Below are positions 36,001 to 48,000 of a DNA stretch of 64,000 bases, in pieces. Source of the DNA: Culex pipiens pallens (lineage: Eukaryota; Arthropoda; Insecta; Diptera; Culicidae); contig NC_068939.1 in assembly GCF_016801865.2 (NCBI RefSeq), positions 129,918,917-129,982,916 on the forward strand. Reading direction: 5' to 3'. The position numbers were made by a program, and so were the translations under genes. The notes below the pieces were generated by a model. That model saw nothing but the letters and a program-made list of their open reading frames with translations, ran no database searches and was not told where the DNA came from. Position 1 is the first letter of the stretch, and every line of letters starts with the position of its first letter.

Positions 36001-39000
36001 CATTCCGGAATTCTCCTGGTACTGGCCAGTTAAGACCGGATACTATCCCGATCTGCAGTACTACAACGGTCATTCGTTCCCGAACCGCGACAACTACTAC
36101 TTTGTGAACCGTGAGGAAAACTACCACGACATCCAGGAGGTAGATGATTACGAGCGTCGTATTCGTGAGGTGATTGATCGCGGCTACCTGCTGATGGCCG
36201 ATGGCAAGAAGATCAACTTCACTGTGCCGGAAGCTGTTGACTATCTTGGAAACCTGATCCAGAGCAATCCCGACTCGTACGATTCCCGCTTCTACAAGTA
36301 CTTGAGCATGTTCTCCCGCATCCTGATGGGTGCTGCCGTTGAGCCCGTTGAGCCCCTGCAGGTCATCCCAAGTGTCCTGGAACATTACGAATCGGCGATG
36401 CGCGATCCTGCCTTCTACCAGATCTACAAGCGTATCATCCACTATTACTACCAATTCAAGGATCACCTTACTTCCTACTCGTACGACGAGCTGTACTTCC
36501 CGGGTGTCAAGGTCGAGGACGTTTCCATTGACAAGTTGGTCACATACTTTGACCGTTTCGATGTGGACGTTACCAACGCTATCGATGTTGAGCCAGAGGC
36601 GTACGTTGAGGGCAAATACGACGGATTCGGTGAGATTGAATACAAACCAGATCCCGTGCTGATCAAGGCTCGCACCATCCGTCTGAACCACAAGCCCTTC
36701 ACCTACAAGATGACCGTCGCTTCGGAGAAGGCCGTCAAGTCGGTTATCCGCGTGTTCATTGGACCCAAGTTCGACGAGTTCGGAAGCCAATACCTGCTGA
36801 ACGAGAACCGCGAAAACTTCTACGAGCTGGACTACTTCCTGTACGACCTGGTCCCCGGCAAGAACGTCATCACGCGCAACTCGCTGAGCTTCAACGGATA
36901 CGTCAAGGACCGCACCAGCTTCTACGAGCTGTACAAGAAGGTCATGCTCGGCTACACCACCGATGTCAAGTTCCCGCTGGACAACACCGAAGCGCACTGT
37001 GGATTCCCGAACCGTCTGATGCTGCCCAAGGGCAAGAAGGGCGGTATGCCGTTCCAGTTCTTCTTCATGGTTTCGCCGTACACCGCTCCGGAAGTCCAGC
37101 AGTACACCGGATTTGATCCGGTTCTGTCCTGTGGAGTTGGCTCCGGTGCTCGCTACTTCGACAAGCTGCCCTTCGGCTATCCGTTCGACCGCAAGATCGA
37201 CGAAACTTACTTCTACGTGCCGAACATGTTCTTCGAGGATGCCATCATTTTCCACAAGAAGGAGGGCGATATCAACACGGTTGTGTAAGCCCCCAGCGCG
37301 CTCGGATTTAGACATTAAGTCTACGAACTTAGATTTTCCACATTGCGCCAGCCCCGCTGCTATCTTGGGAAATCTAGATTCGTTCATACTAATGTGATAT
37401 TGGATGTAATAAAAAGAATGATCGAGTGAAACGAGAGAAAAAAAAAACATTTTCTTTCATGTGCTGCGATTTCAAACGCTGCTGCCAGTGCGTGCGCGAT
37501 CCAATTATGGAATTGAAATTGTTTATTTGGGAAAGTGGTTACGGCCACAGATTCCGCACCCACATAGCGCAGCGGGACGATGTCCAGGGTTTGCGTCGTG
37601 CGTCGACGAATCGAATCGAAGCTGCTCCGGTGTTTATTTATGTTTCCAATTAAAGATTTGGAGTATTTTTGAAGTCGTTTGCTGCGTGGCGGGTTGATGG
37701 TTTCGGCATCGGGTTCGATCTAAACTTGCAGTATGGACACCATCTGTTGCTGCGAAATTTTGTGCTGGTACTTGGATAGCTGAAATGTAAACTGTATCAA
37801 AGCCCCACGATCGGACTGCATATGGTTTCTTCTGTTTGAAGATATGACTGTGGTTCTGCTGCTCAGTTGATCAAACTCTGCGTGTTTATTTACGTAGTTT
37901 GAATATTTATAGTGATAGGAATCGTGAATCAATCCTGACAGAATATCGATTTCAGATTCGATTTTCCTTTCGTGTCTTCTAAAAAAAATCATTTCGGAAA
38001 TCGAATAGGTAAATTAAGAATATTTCTGCAGTTTTTCGATTTTATTTAAATAGTGCTCATGGACCCTCGGATTTTTTTTCGTTAAATGCGAAAAATTTCC
38101 TAAAATTTTATATAAGTAACATTAAAGATTAAACCTCTGGTTGCTGGGATACAGCGAATATTAAAAACAAACAGTAAAATTGAAGCTTTTAAAGTCTCAT
38201 CCAAACAGCCCCCAATTTATAATGCCCATATCTCAGAAACAAATGATCCAATTTTAAATGTTAAAAAATTAAACATTTCTATATCTTTTGTGCTTTGTTA
38301 TGCTACCTAGATAGGAATCCCAGCGAGCTTAGCATAAGAGAGCACAAAGACGTCAATTTAAAAAATTCTAATCTCTCAAAAAAAAAAAATATATATTTAG
38401 AAAATTTTAGAATCAAGTCTAATATTATAAAGTGATAGCCAAATCAACGCGGAATTTCAGTTCAATCCGCTGAACTTTACACTGCGGTAGTCAGGCGGCT
38501 TTTACCTACTGTCAATAAAAAAAGTGACGAACTGCCACTTTTTACACGGCGCTTACGCACACTATCAAAACAAACGTTTGGTAGAGTGTGTGAACTCCGT
38601 GTAAAAGGGGTGTCAAACTATAAAGTGACTCCGTTCGTTTGACAACAGTTGGTGTCAAATCATCGGGGTTCGAATGTACAAACATCAACAGACGTGAGCA
38701 GGATAGACTCGGTGTTTACACTATTTGCTTGATATCTTGGAACGGACATACCGTAAACGGTGCACTTTATCAAAATTTATGTTAAGAACTTTTCGAATGC
38801 AAATTTAATATTACTTTTAGTACGAGGAAAAACAGTTTTTTTTGGGAAGCATTTCTATTTTTACAGCAGCATCTTTAACACTCAAACGCTCGGGTAGTCA
38901 TTTGACCCCTATTTTTTTTCTTAGAAATCCCATAACTTTTGATAGAATTGACCAATTTGGATGCTTTCGGTTGTAAAAGATCCAGATTTGTCTATATTTT

Positions 39001-42000
39001 GAACTGCCAGATGGGGGACAAATGTGGTCCATTTTTACCGGAGATATTCCGGATTCTGTTGGGGTACCTCGGCCCTCCTATATGGGTATTTGGCCAATAT
39101 AATAAAAACTATTCAACAGAAAAATTTTGGAAATGATGCAAAACTACAAGGCATCATCCTAATACATCATCCTGCAAAAATAATTGACATGGTTAAGTCC
39201 TATGGGGCAGCGGAACCGGTTCCAGTTGGGCAACAATTGACATCAGCTCAGTGAACCGTTTCCGAATAGAACCTGTTCCGGTGCCCGAAGGTCTTCAGCA
39301 TGTCATGTATCTATGCAGGATGATGTTTTAGGATGATTCCTTGAAGTTTTGCATCATTTCCGATTTTATTCTGTTGAAAAGTTTTTATTATATTGGCCAA
39401 ATATCCATTTAGGAGGGCCGAGGTACCCCAACAGAATCCGGAATATCTCGGGTAAAAATGGACCACATTTGTCCTCCGTCTGACAGTTGAAAATATAGAC
39501 AAATCTGGATCTTTTGCACCCGGAAGCATCCAAATTGGTCAATTCTATCAAAAGTTATGAGATTTTTAAGAAAAAAATAGGGGTCAAATGACTACCCGAG
39601 CGTTTGAGTGTTAATAAATATATAATCGACGTCAAAATTTTACCCAAAAAATTGACAATATCAAAAATTTAAAAAAAGATTGATTTTTGGAAAATTTTTG
39701 GAGTACATTTTCAAAACAACCTATTAGTCATGGGTTTCCTATGCAGATAGGACCTTTTGAAAATTTAGTCTGATTCAATCTATATGAAAAAAAAAGTTAA
39801 TTTAAAAATATGAAAAATGGTAAATCAGTGTGCCCTTTTTTCTTAATTGTCCTCATCAATACTTACAACTTTGCAATACAAATTTTCGGATATTTGCTTT
39901 CCATTTTCGTATGGACAGCTGCCAAAATTGCATGAAGTGTATGCATTGCATACCAATGACATTGGCTTCATTGGTCATAGGAAAAGCCCAAACAAAGTTT
40001 GAGCCAAACAATAAAAGAAAATGCCCGATTTCGTATAAAATTTCTGAAATCGTTTTTTTTCATGATTCGATTATTCGAATTATTTTGATTTTGCAAGGAC
40101 TTCAGATAATCGGTACAAGATTATCAATGTTGGTAATGGTTCATTTTCATGTTGATTTGAAAGCTGTGAAACATTTAAATCTTTTTAAAATATACATTGG
40201 AAAATTCAATATTTGAAAACAAAAAGAAACCTCAATGCTAATCGTTTCAAATAGTTTTAAATTATGAGAGGGAGTTTGTAGAATTATTGCCCCCCGTGTC
40301 TTGTCGTGTAGTCCACAAATTGAGATGCTTCCAAGTGCAACGGAAGCACTCTCATAAATACTATAAATAATATAAAGAAATTAAAATATGGCTTTTCTGC
40401 GCCACACCGTGACTGGCCGGTTCTAGTGGGAAAGAACAACGAAAAACAAGAAAAACTGCTATTCGGTGGGGAAATTTCGAATAATTTACTGCGATTCTCT
40501 CTCCCCTCCCCCCACTCCGAAAAGTATTTCGTCTGGCGCTGCAGATGCATTCTGAGCTGCATCCGAGAAGAAGTCGCACGCGTCCGCCCCGGGGTCATAT
40601 TGAACGAGCCAAATTAAATCGCGTGTATACAAGACATGGGGTAGCCCCTTAATGAGTTGATCCGGAGCGGCAGAATTATTGTGTTTATTGAGTCAGCTTG
40701 GCCGTAAAAACAAACACGGTGACAGCGGCTGTCAAACAGGGCGAATTTCGCAACTCTCCCGATCACGAGATCGTGGAAATGTGCTCAAGTGGGCAACATT
40801 TTATTAGTAGGGAGGTTCGCAACCCACCATCAAGTGCAACGAATGGCGTGAGAAAATATTCCTGCTTGATGTTTTATTAAGAGAAATAAAAAAAAACAGC
40901 AAAAAATAAAAATATAAAAAATAAAATCATGTACCTCGTCGGAAGGGGCCCCCGTATAGGAAGTAAGGGAAGAACACGAGATTTTGGGCCGATCGCTCTG
41001 GTAATGAGGCCAATTAACACGCTTTATGGCCCAATTACGGCCAGAGGTTTGTTTTGATAATAAACTGTGCGGTTCGCCTGTGTAGTATAGTAAATGGGCG
41101 CTTCTGTAGTAAACAATTTTGACGAATTGGGCTTGGGCTTTATTGATATGGCACTGTTCATTCATCTACTAGTTTTTTTTGTTGGATTGAATCCGGTTTT
41201 GGGTCAACGTTCGGTCAGTTTTATGGAGTCATTTCGTCCAGGCTTCGAAAAAAGATAAGATAAATGCTACTTACTCTTCGTTGGTTTCATTGTCGCGGAA
41301 TCCTTTGGCGAACGGATTGCTCACGATTTTCAACTGGGTCACCTGTAGAGAAGAAATCAAATAAATATTTCTATTTTAACAACCAATTTACCGAAAGATT
41401 TTCTCAAGAGACTTGACCAGAAAGTCAGATCTTTCGAATTTGAAAATATTGCGAAAATGATTTAAATTTTAGTACATAAGTAGGCAACAAAAAATCCCTT
41501 CTACGCCTCCAAGCTTAATTATCAAAACGTTCTGATGCTCTCTCGAGCGTAATCGTTTTCAATAAATTAAACTAATGTCCCATTCTAGCCCCCACCAACA
41601 TGCATTTGAACCATGCATTCCGAATCATTTTTCATTGCATTTTTCATCTTTCTCATGATGGCTGGGGAAATTTATGACATTTCGTTTACTGCTGGTGCGA
41701 CACGACAGTGTTGCCGGTGGCGCTGCACAGAAGTGGTTCTGCACGATTGACTTCACTGGCACTTGGATTGCGAGACCAGGCCAGAACTCATTAGAACAGA
41801 TATATTTTACATCTTGGGCGCATGGTGTAGCTTCTCCAATTAATCTCTTTTAATCCGTAATATCTGTCATTACATTTATTTGCGGAAATCCACTTGTAAT
41901 TTTTTAATCTACAATTTCCATCAGTCTTAAGCAATGTGTTGCTAAAATGCATTTTAAGATATTTTCTAGTGTATAAATACTGTCTAAACTCGACTATGCG

Positions 42001-45000
42001 AAGTCTCGCAAAAATTTCAACTTGGATAATCGAATCAAAGCGTCGTTAAAAAAAATCAAAAATCCTTTGAAGTGATTTGGTAAAATAGCAATTCCACGTC
42101 AAACCAGCAGATGGTGTACTACAAAAGAGCTCCGATTCGGCTCAAATTTGGTACAGGAGTTCTTTTACCAAAACAATCCAACCCGGATTTTTCTTTTGTT
42201 TGGCGATTTTGGTTCTCTTATGTGAAATAGGTTGGTCCAAAAATTGAATATTTTTAACGATTTTCGCTAAAACCACATCATATCTTCGAAACGGCTAAAC
42301 CAACGAATCAGTGAAAAACCACGCTCCATACAGAAAGTAGAAATTTTGTATGGAGAAAAGGCCACTCCACGTGGGTTGAAAATTTAGAAATAACTTAATT
42401 TTGCAAGGTTGAAAAAAATAATGGTTGAATATTCTCTTTTTTCAGATGTAATTTTACCCCAATTTATATGGAATAAGTAAAATCACATTACATCATCACA
42501 TGTTAATTGATGTTAATTTACACATTTCTAGAGGTAATATTTTACATTTTTTTCTGACACAAAATCTGTCATCATTCTTAGGTGTAATATGATTGTTTTT
42601 ACTGTGTAATTTCAGCTATCTTTGAAGATGTTTTAACATTCCAACGCCCAAGGCTCCAAAAAAGTTGGAACGGTAACTTCAACTCAATGATTCTCGGGCA
42701 TAACTCAACCAATAAAGATGATTCTTCTTTCCAGTGATTTGTTAGGATGTCTAGATGATTCTAGAACTTTGCAGAACTTAATTTGATCAAATCTGTGATT
42801 TTCGCGACCAAAAACATCGTTCCAACTTTTTTTTTCGCGTGTAAAAAAAAAATTCGCCAAAAATTCCGCGGAGGCAGTTGTTTTAAAAAAGGTGGAACGA
42901 TGTTTTTGGTCGCAAAAATTACAGATTTGATCAAATTAAGTTCTGCAAAGTTCTAGAATCATCTAGACATCCTAACAAATCACTGGAAACAAGAATCGTC
43001 CCAATTGGTTGAGTAATGCCCGAGAACCAGCGAGTTGAAGTTACCGTTCCACCTTTTTTTGGAGGCTTGGGCGTCCGTGTAAGTTAAACATGCGTTGGGC
43101 GTTCCAGTGTTAATGACAGTTAATATTTGGCTTGCGCATATCTTTGGCCAGTGTTGGTATTCTCGCGCTCTTGCGAGAAACATTCCTCTCTCTCTCTCTC
43201 TCGAGTTTTCTCCGCGAGTCCCGAGCTGCCGAGAGCAACTCGCCGATTCCCTGCGCTCTCCTTTGCTCGCGAACGGGCCAGCTCGCGAGCCAGAATTGCC
43301 TGCGAGCGAGAAGTTAAAATGAGTCTACAGTCATCCCTCATATTCGGAACAGTTTACAGATCGGCAATTGTTCAACAAATCATGGAAAATCGATAATTGA
43401 ACATAATGTTTTGCTTTTACCTTCATGTGAAAGCTTTTCTTACGATCTTTCGATTGATGTATAGACCGGCTATATATGTTTACGTTTTATATCAAGTTTT
43501 TAAAGAAAAAACATTGGCCCTTGAAATCCACAAATTCGGAACACTTACGATGTAAACAAACTTCTTTTTTCTCTCTCCAGGAGTACTTGTTTTGCCTTCC
43601 TCACCTTACTGAGGAAAGGCTATAAAATCACTTGGAAATTAAACTTCTTAATTTGACGTCCTAGACCTACCTTCATGTATACCTATCGACTCAGAATCAA
43701 ATTCTGAGCAAAAGTATGTGTGTGTGGTGGGATGTTGATCAAAAAATTGTCACTCGATTATCTCGACATTGGCTGAACCGATTTTGTCCGTTTTGGCGTC
43801 ATTCGATCCGTCTTGGGGTCCCATAAGTCGCTATTAAAAATTATGCAGTTTAGTTAAGTACTTCAAAAGTTATGCTAAAAAAACAATTTTAACAAAAGTC
43901 CGGAAGATTGTAAAAAGGGTGGTTTTTGTAAGAAAACCCGTCATGCTATACATTTTTAGAAAAGTATTTAAAAGACCTTTCCAACGCGTCCAAGACATTG
44001 AAGATCTGACAAATCTATCAAAAGTTATAAGCACTTAAGTGTTATTTATACGCTTTTTGGAGGCCGGATCTCAGATATGTTGATGAAAACGTTGTCCGGA
44101 TCTCTCATGCGACCTATCGTAGGATGGGTATTCAAAAGACCTTTCTAACGCGTCCAAAACATTGAAGATCTGACAACCCTATCAAAAGTTATAAGCACTT
44201 AAGTGTTATTTACGCACTTTTTGCATTTTGGATAGCACCCTTTAAATGTGAGGAAGGCGCCAACCACCTAAGGGTGGATTCATTAACGTTTTTTACAGAA
44301 TAATAACTTCACATTCTGAAACCAATAAAACTCATGCTTAGTAATGTTTTATGAATGGTCTGATAGCTTTTTTTGTGAAAATATCACTTAAATTCAGGTG
44401 TTCCACAATTGTGGGAGGCACAATAACATCCCACAATCATGGAACAGGCAATTTGGAGGCAGTATTTTGCTGCTCTGGATAAAATAGTCTTGAAAGGCAG
44501 GTTTTTGTTTGAAAAGTACTACTTTTACTAGTGAAATAGCAAGAGAATGTCCAAATAAAGGTCCTAAAAATAGTAGGGTCGACAGAAAAGTTGCATTTTG
44601 CATCCTATTGACAAATAAGCACAAAAGTGTTCCGAATATGTGGGATGACTGTACATATTTTTCTCTCGCTCAAATTCCAACACTTTTTTTTTTGCAGACT
44701 AAGTGCGAATATCATAATAATTGAAACATACTGTAAATAATAATTCTGAACGTGCAAAAGTGTTAAATTATTGAAGATGAACAGGAACCTAGTACTACGT
44801 TTTGTTCAGAAATTCATGCCAAACATTTTGCTTTAAAAAGCTCATGAAAAGATGATTTCTATAAAGAGTTATATAACAAATACTATTACGAAAATAAAAA
44901 AGGTGCAAAAAAAGTTTGTACACTTTTCGAAAAATTAACATAAATAATGTTATTTGTTGACAAATCACCATAAATCCAGTCTCCCAACTCCAAATAGGCA

Positions 45001-48000
45001 TCCTTGACTGATTAAAAAAATAGTTTGGATTGAATATAAAGTTTACTAACTACCTAGTATAAAAGTTTATATAACTCTGGAAATTCTATATAAAACTTAT
45101 CTAAACTTAATTTTGCAAACTTTTAATTCAACTAAATGTCAATATATTACCATAGAATTGCTAAATAAACATTTTGGAGTGGGTATAACACCGTTTTGGG
45201 GGTATTTGTATCGATAGAACAGATTTTTCGTTGGAATTTCGAACCAACCCGGAATTACGTCGTCGGAAAATCCGCCGGCATCTGAACCGGTCCACAATTC
45301 TTCAGTCAACCTATATACCATCGGAAAGGGCATAAAATTTCCGATCTATTGATACCCATACATCCAGGTTTTCTATTAAACCCACGTTTTTAAATACCTA
45401 AGCAAAAACGTTGTTATGGTTTCGTTTGAGCAACCTGAAATTTCGGAATTTTTGTTCTCGTGGATCAAACTTACTTTTTGCCCAGGTATTTAAAAACGTA
45501 GGTTTTAAAGAAAACCTAAATGTATGGGTATCAAAAGATCGGAAATTTTATGCCCTTTCCGATGCCACATAGGTTGACTTGTGAATCGTGGACCGGTTCG
45601 GATGCCGGCGGATTTTCCGACGACGTAATTCCGGGTTGGTACGAAATTCCAACGGAAAATCTATTCTATCGATACAAATACCCACAAAACGGTGTTATAC
45701 CCACTCCAAAATGTTTATTTAGCAATTCTATGGTAATATATTGACATTTAGTTGAATTAAAAGTTTGCAAAATTAAGTTTAGATAAGTTTTATATAGAAT
45801 TTCCAGAGTTATATAAACTTTTATACTAAGTAGTTAGTAAACTTTATATTCAATCCAAACTATTTTTTTAATCAGTCAAGGATGCCTATTTGGAGTTCAG
45901 AGACTGGATTTATGGTGATTTGTCTACAAATAACATTATTTATGTTAATTTTTCGAAAAGTGTACAAACTTTTTTTGCACCTTTTTTATTTTCCTAATAG
46001 AATTTGTTATATAACTTTTTATAGAAATCATCTTTTCATGAGCTTTTTGTAGCAAAATGTTTGGCATGAGTTTCTGAACAAAACGTAGTACTAGGTTCCT
46101 GTAAAACTTTTAATTTTTTACATGTTTCATCACAAAATGTGCATAGTGCCCAAGGGGTGTAAATACTTTTTTTACATACTGTAACAATCATTTACGCCTT
46201 ATTTCCCCCACTTACCCGCTGGTTTTGGTAGGCCGTCACCGCCGTGAAGGACGTCTCCGGAAAGATGAACGTCCGGTGGGTCAGCGTGTTCTTCTCGTCT
46301 TTGACGGACGATCCGTGACTGGTGCCGCGCGAAAAATGGCAGACATGAAGGCGCGGCTGATACCGGTGCATCGAGTTCAGGATGATCTGTGAAGTAACAG
46401 GGGCGGTTTGGGGCGAAGGGAGAGAAAAGAGTGAGAGTGCGAACAAAATGGAGTTCGATAAGTGCGGCGCTAAGTGGTCTGTTGTGGATGGGATTGATGA
46501 AATGTGAAACATTTAGGGAAGGAGGGGGAGGGTGAGCTCTAACTTACGTGTCCGTTATCGTCAAGCTGATTGTTGGTGAGTTTGAGCTTGTCGAACGAGA
46601 TGGTTTGCTTCATCCAGGTGGCACCGGTCGCTGGGGAGTCCGGGTGGACACTTATCCGGGGTGGGGAGACGGGGTCGGCTTTACCGGCGACCACCCAGCT
46701 GGATCTGTAGGGGTGAAGAATCGTTAGAATTTAATACCCTTCCAGCCAAATATTTGCATACCTAATCAGTCAATTTCCGAAAATTCTCACAATTTTCGGT
46801 AGCTGATAACACAGAAACCAACAAAAAAAAAAACTCGATAAAGAAACTTACGTGTGAAACGCGTACCGATAGCGCTTATCGTCCAGCGGGACAAAGTCCA
46901 TGATCATGAGGTACTCCGCCGTCAGCTCCAGCCCGACCACCTTCACCTGGAACGTGGGAAACATCCGGCGGCCGGCCTTGGTCACAATCATTTCCGTGCC
47001 CTGCTCGTGGAACTTGTCCCACAGATGCTTCCCCTCCAGTATCACCATCACCGAGGCCAGCGACGGGTGATAAGCCTTATCGTCTTCGGCGGGGATGCAC
47101 TTTTTGGTCGGTTTGCTGTTGCCGTTTGTGCTCGAGGTTTGGTCACTGTTGTGCGGACTCGAGGCGCCACCGTTGGAGCTCGCTTTGTCGGCCAAAGAGC
47201 CATGTTCACAGGAATTTATGTTTTTGTTACTGCTTAAGGTGTTGTTATTGTTTAAGGTGCTACCACTATTGTGCAAACTATCACTATCACAGTTTATGCT
47301 GAGCTGTTCGACCTGTTCCAGGGGGTTGTACTGGTGCTTGTGGGCGTTCTCTATGCAAGCTGAAATGAAGAAATATGGTGTTAATGGAAAAATAAGTTGA
47401 GAGTTGATATTCAGTTTAAATTTGAATGTATGAATCAGACGAAATTCGTCAAAAATCATTTCTAGAGTTTTTTTTCTCGAATAGGTCCTAGAAACATATG
47501 AAACACAATAGTTTATTGCAACGGTGTTCAACCTTTTCTTGGCCAGGTACCCCTTTTCGCTTTACAAAATCTGCTGGTACCCCTTAGTATTCATAAATGA
47601 AATTTTTCGTCTTAAGATATTTATAAACATTCTAAATTTCAACACATTTATTGTAAGAAATTTTAAATTAGAAAAAAATGTGTGATGTGTGCGGTAATGT
47701 GTGTTTCAATGCTCTGTTACCGTAAACTGGGGGACATTGATAGAATTTAAATTCAATATTGTTGAACCGGTAGGGCTTGTTTCTTGAGATTGGGTCCATT
47801 TTTTTTGAATCAGTTTTTTCTTCAAATGGATCTTTATAAAAAGTTGCGTTAAAATATGTTACTGAAAAAAATCTGGCCGGCAATGTGCTTCTGACAAAAT
47901 TTCAGATGACGTCAAACGGATTGCAGCAAAAATGCGTTTAATGTTTTATTTGATAATCCACAATTACGTTGTTTGAAGTTTACAAGATAGCATTTTGGTA

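Noticed and set aside
35180..37450. 756-codon open frame antisense to the hexamerin
   Set aside because: It is the reverse complement of a strongly codon-biased gene (few stop-complement codons), is Val/Leu-rich with no domain, and has no promoter or start context.
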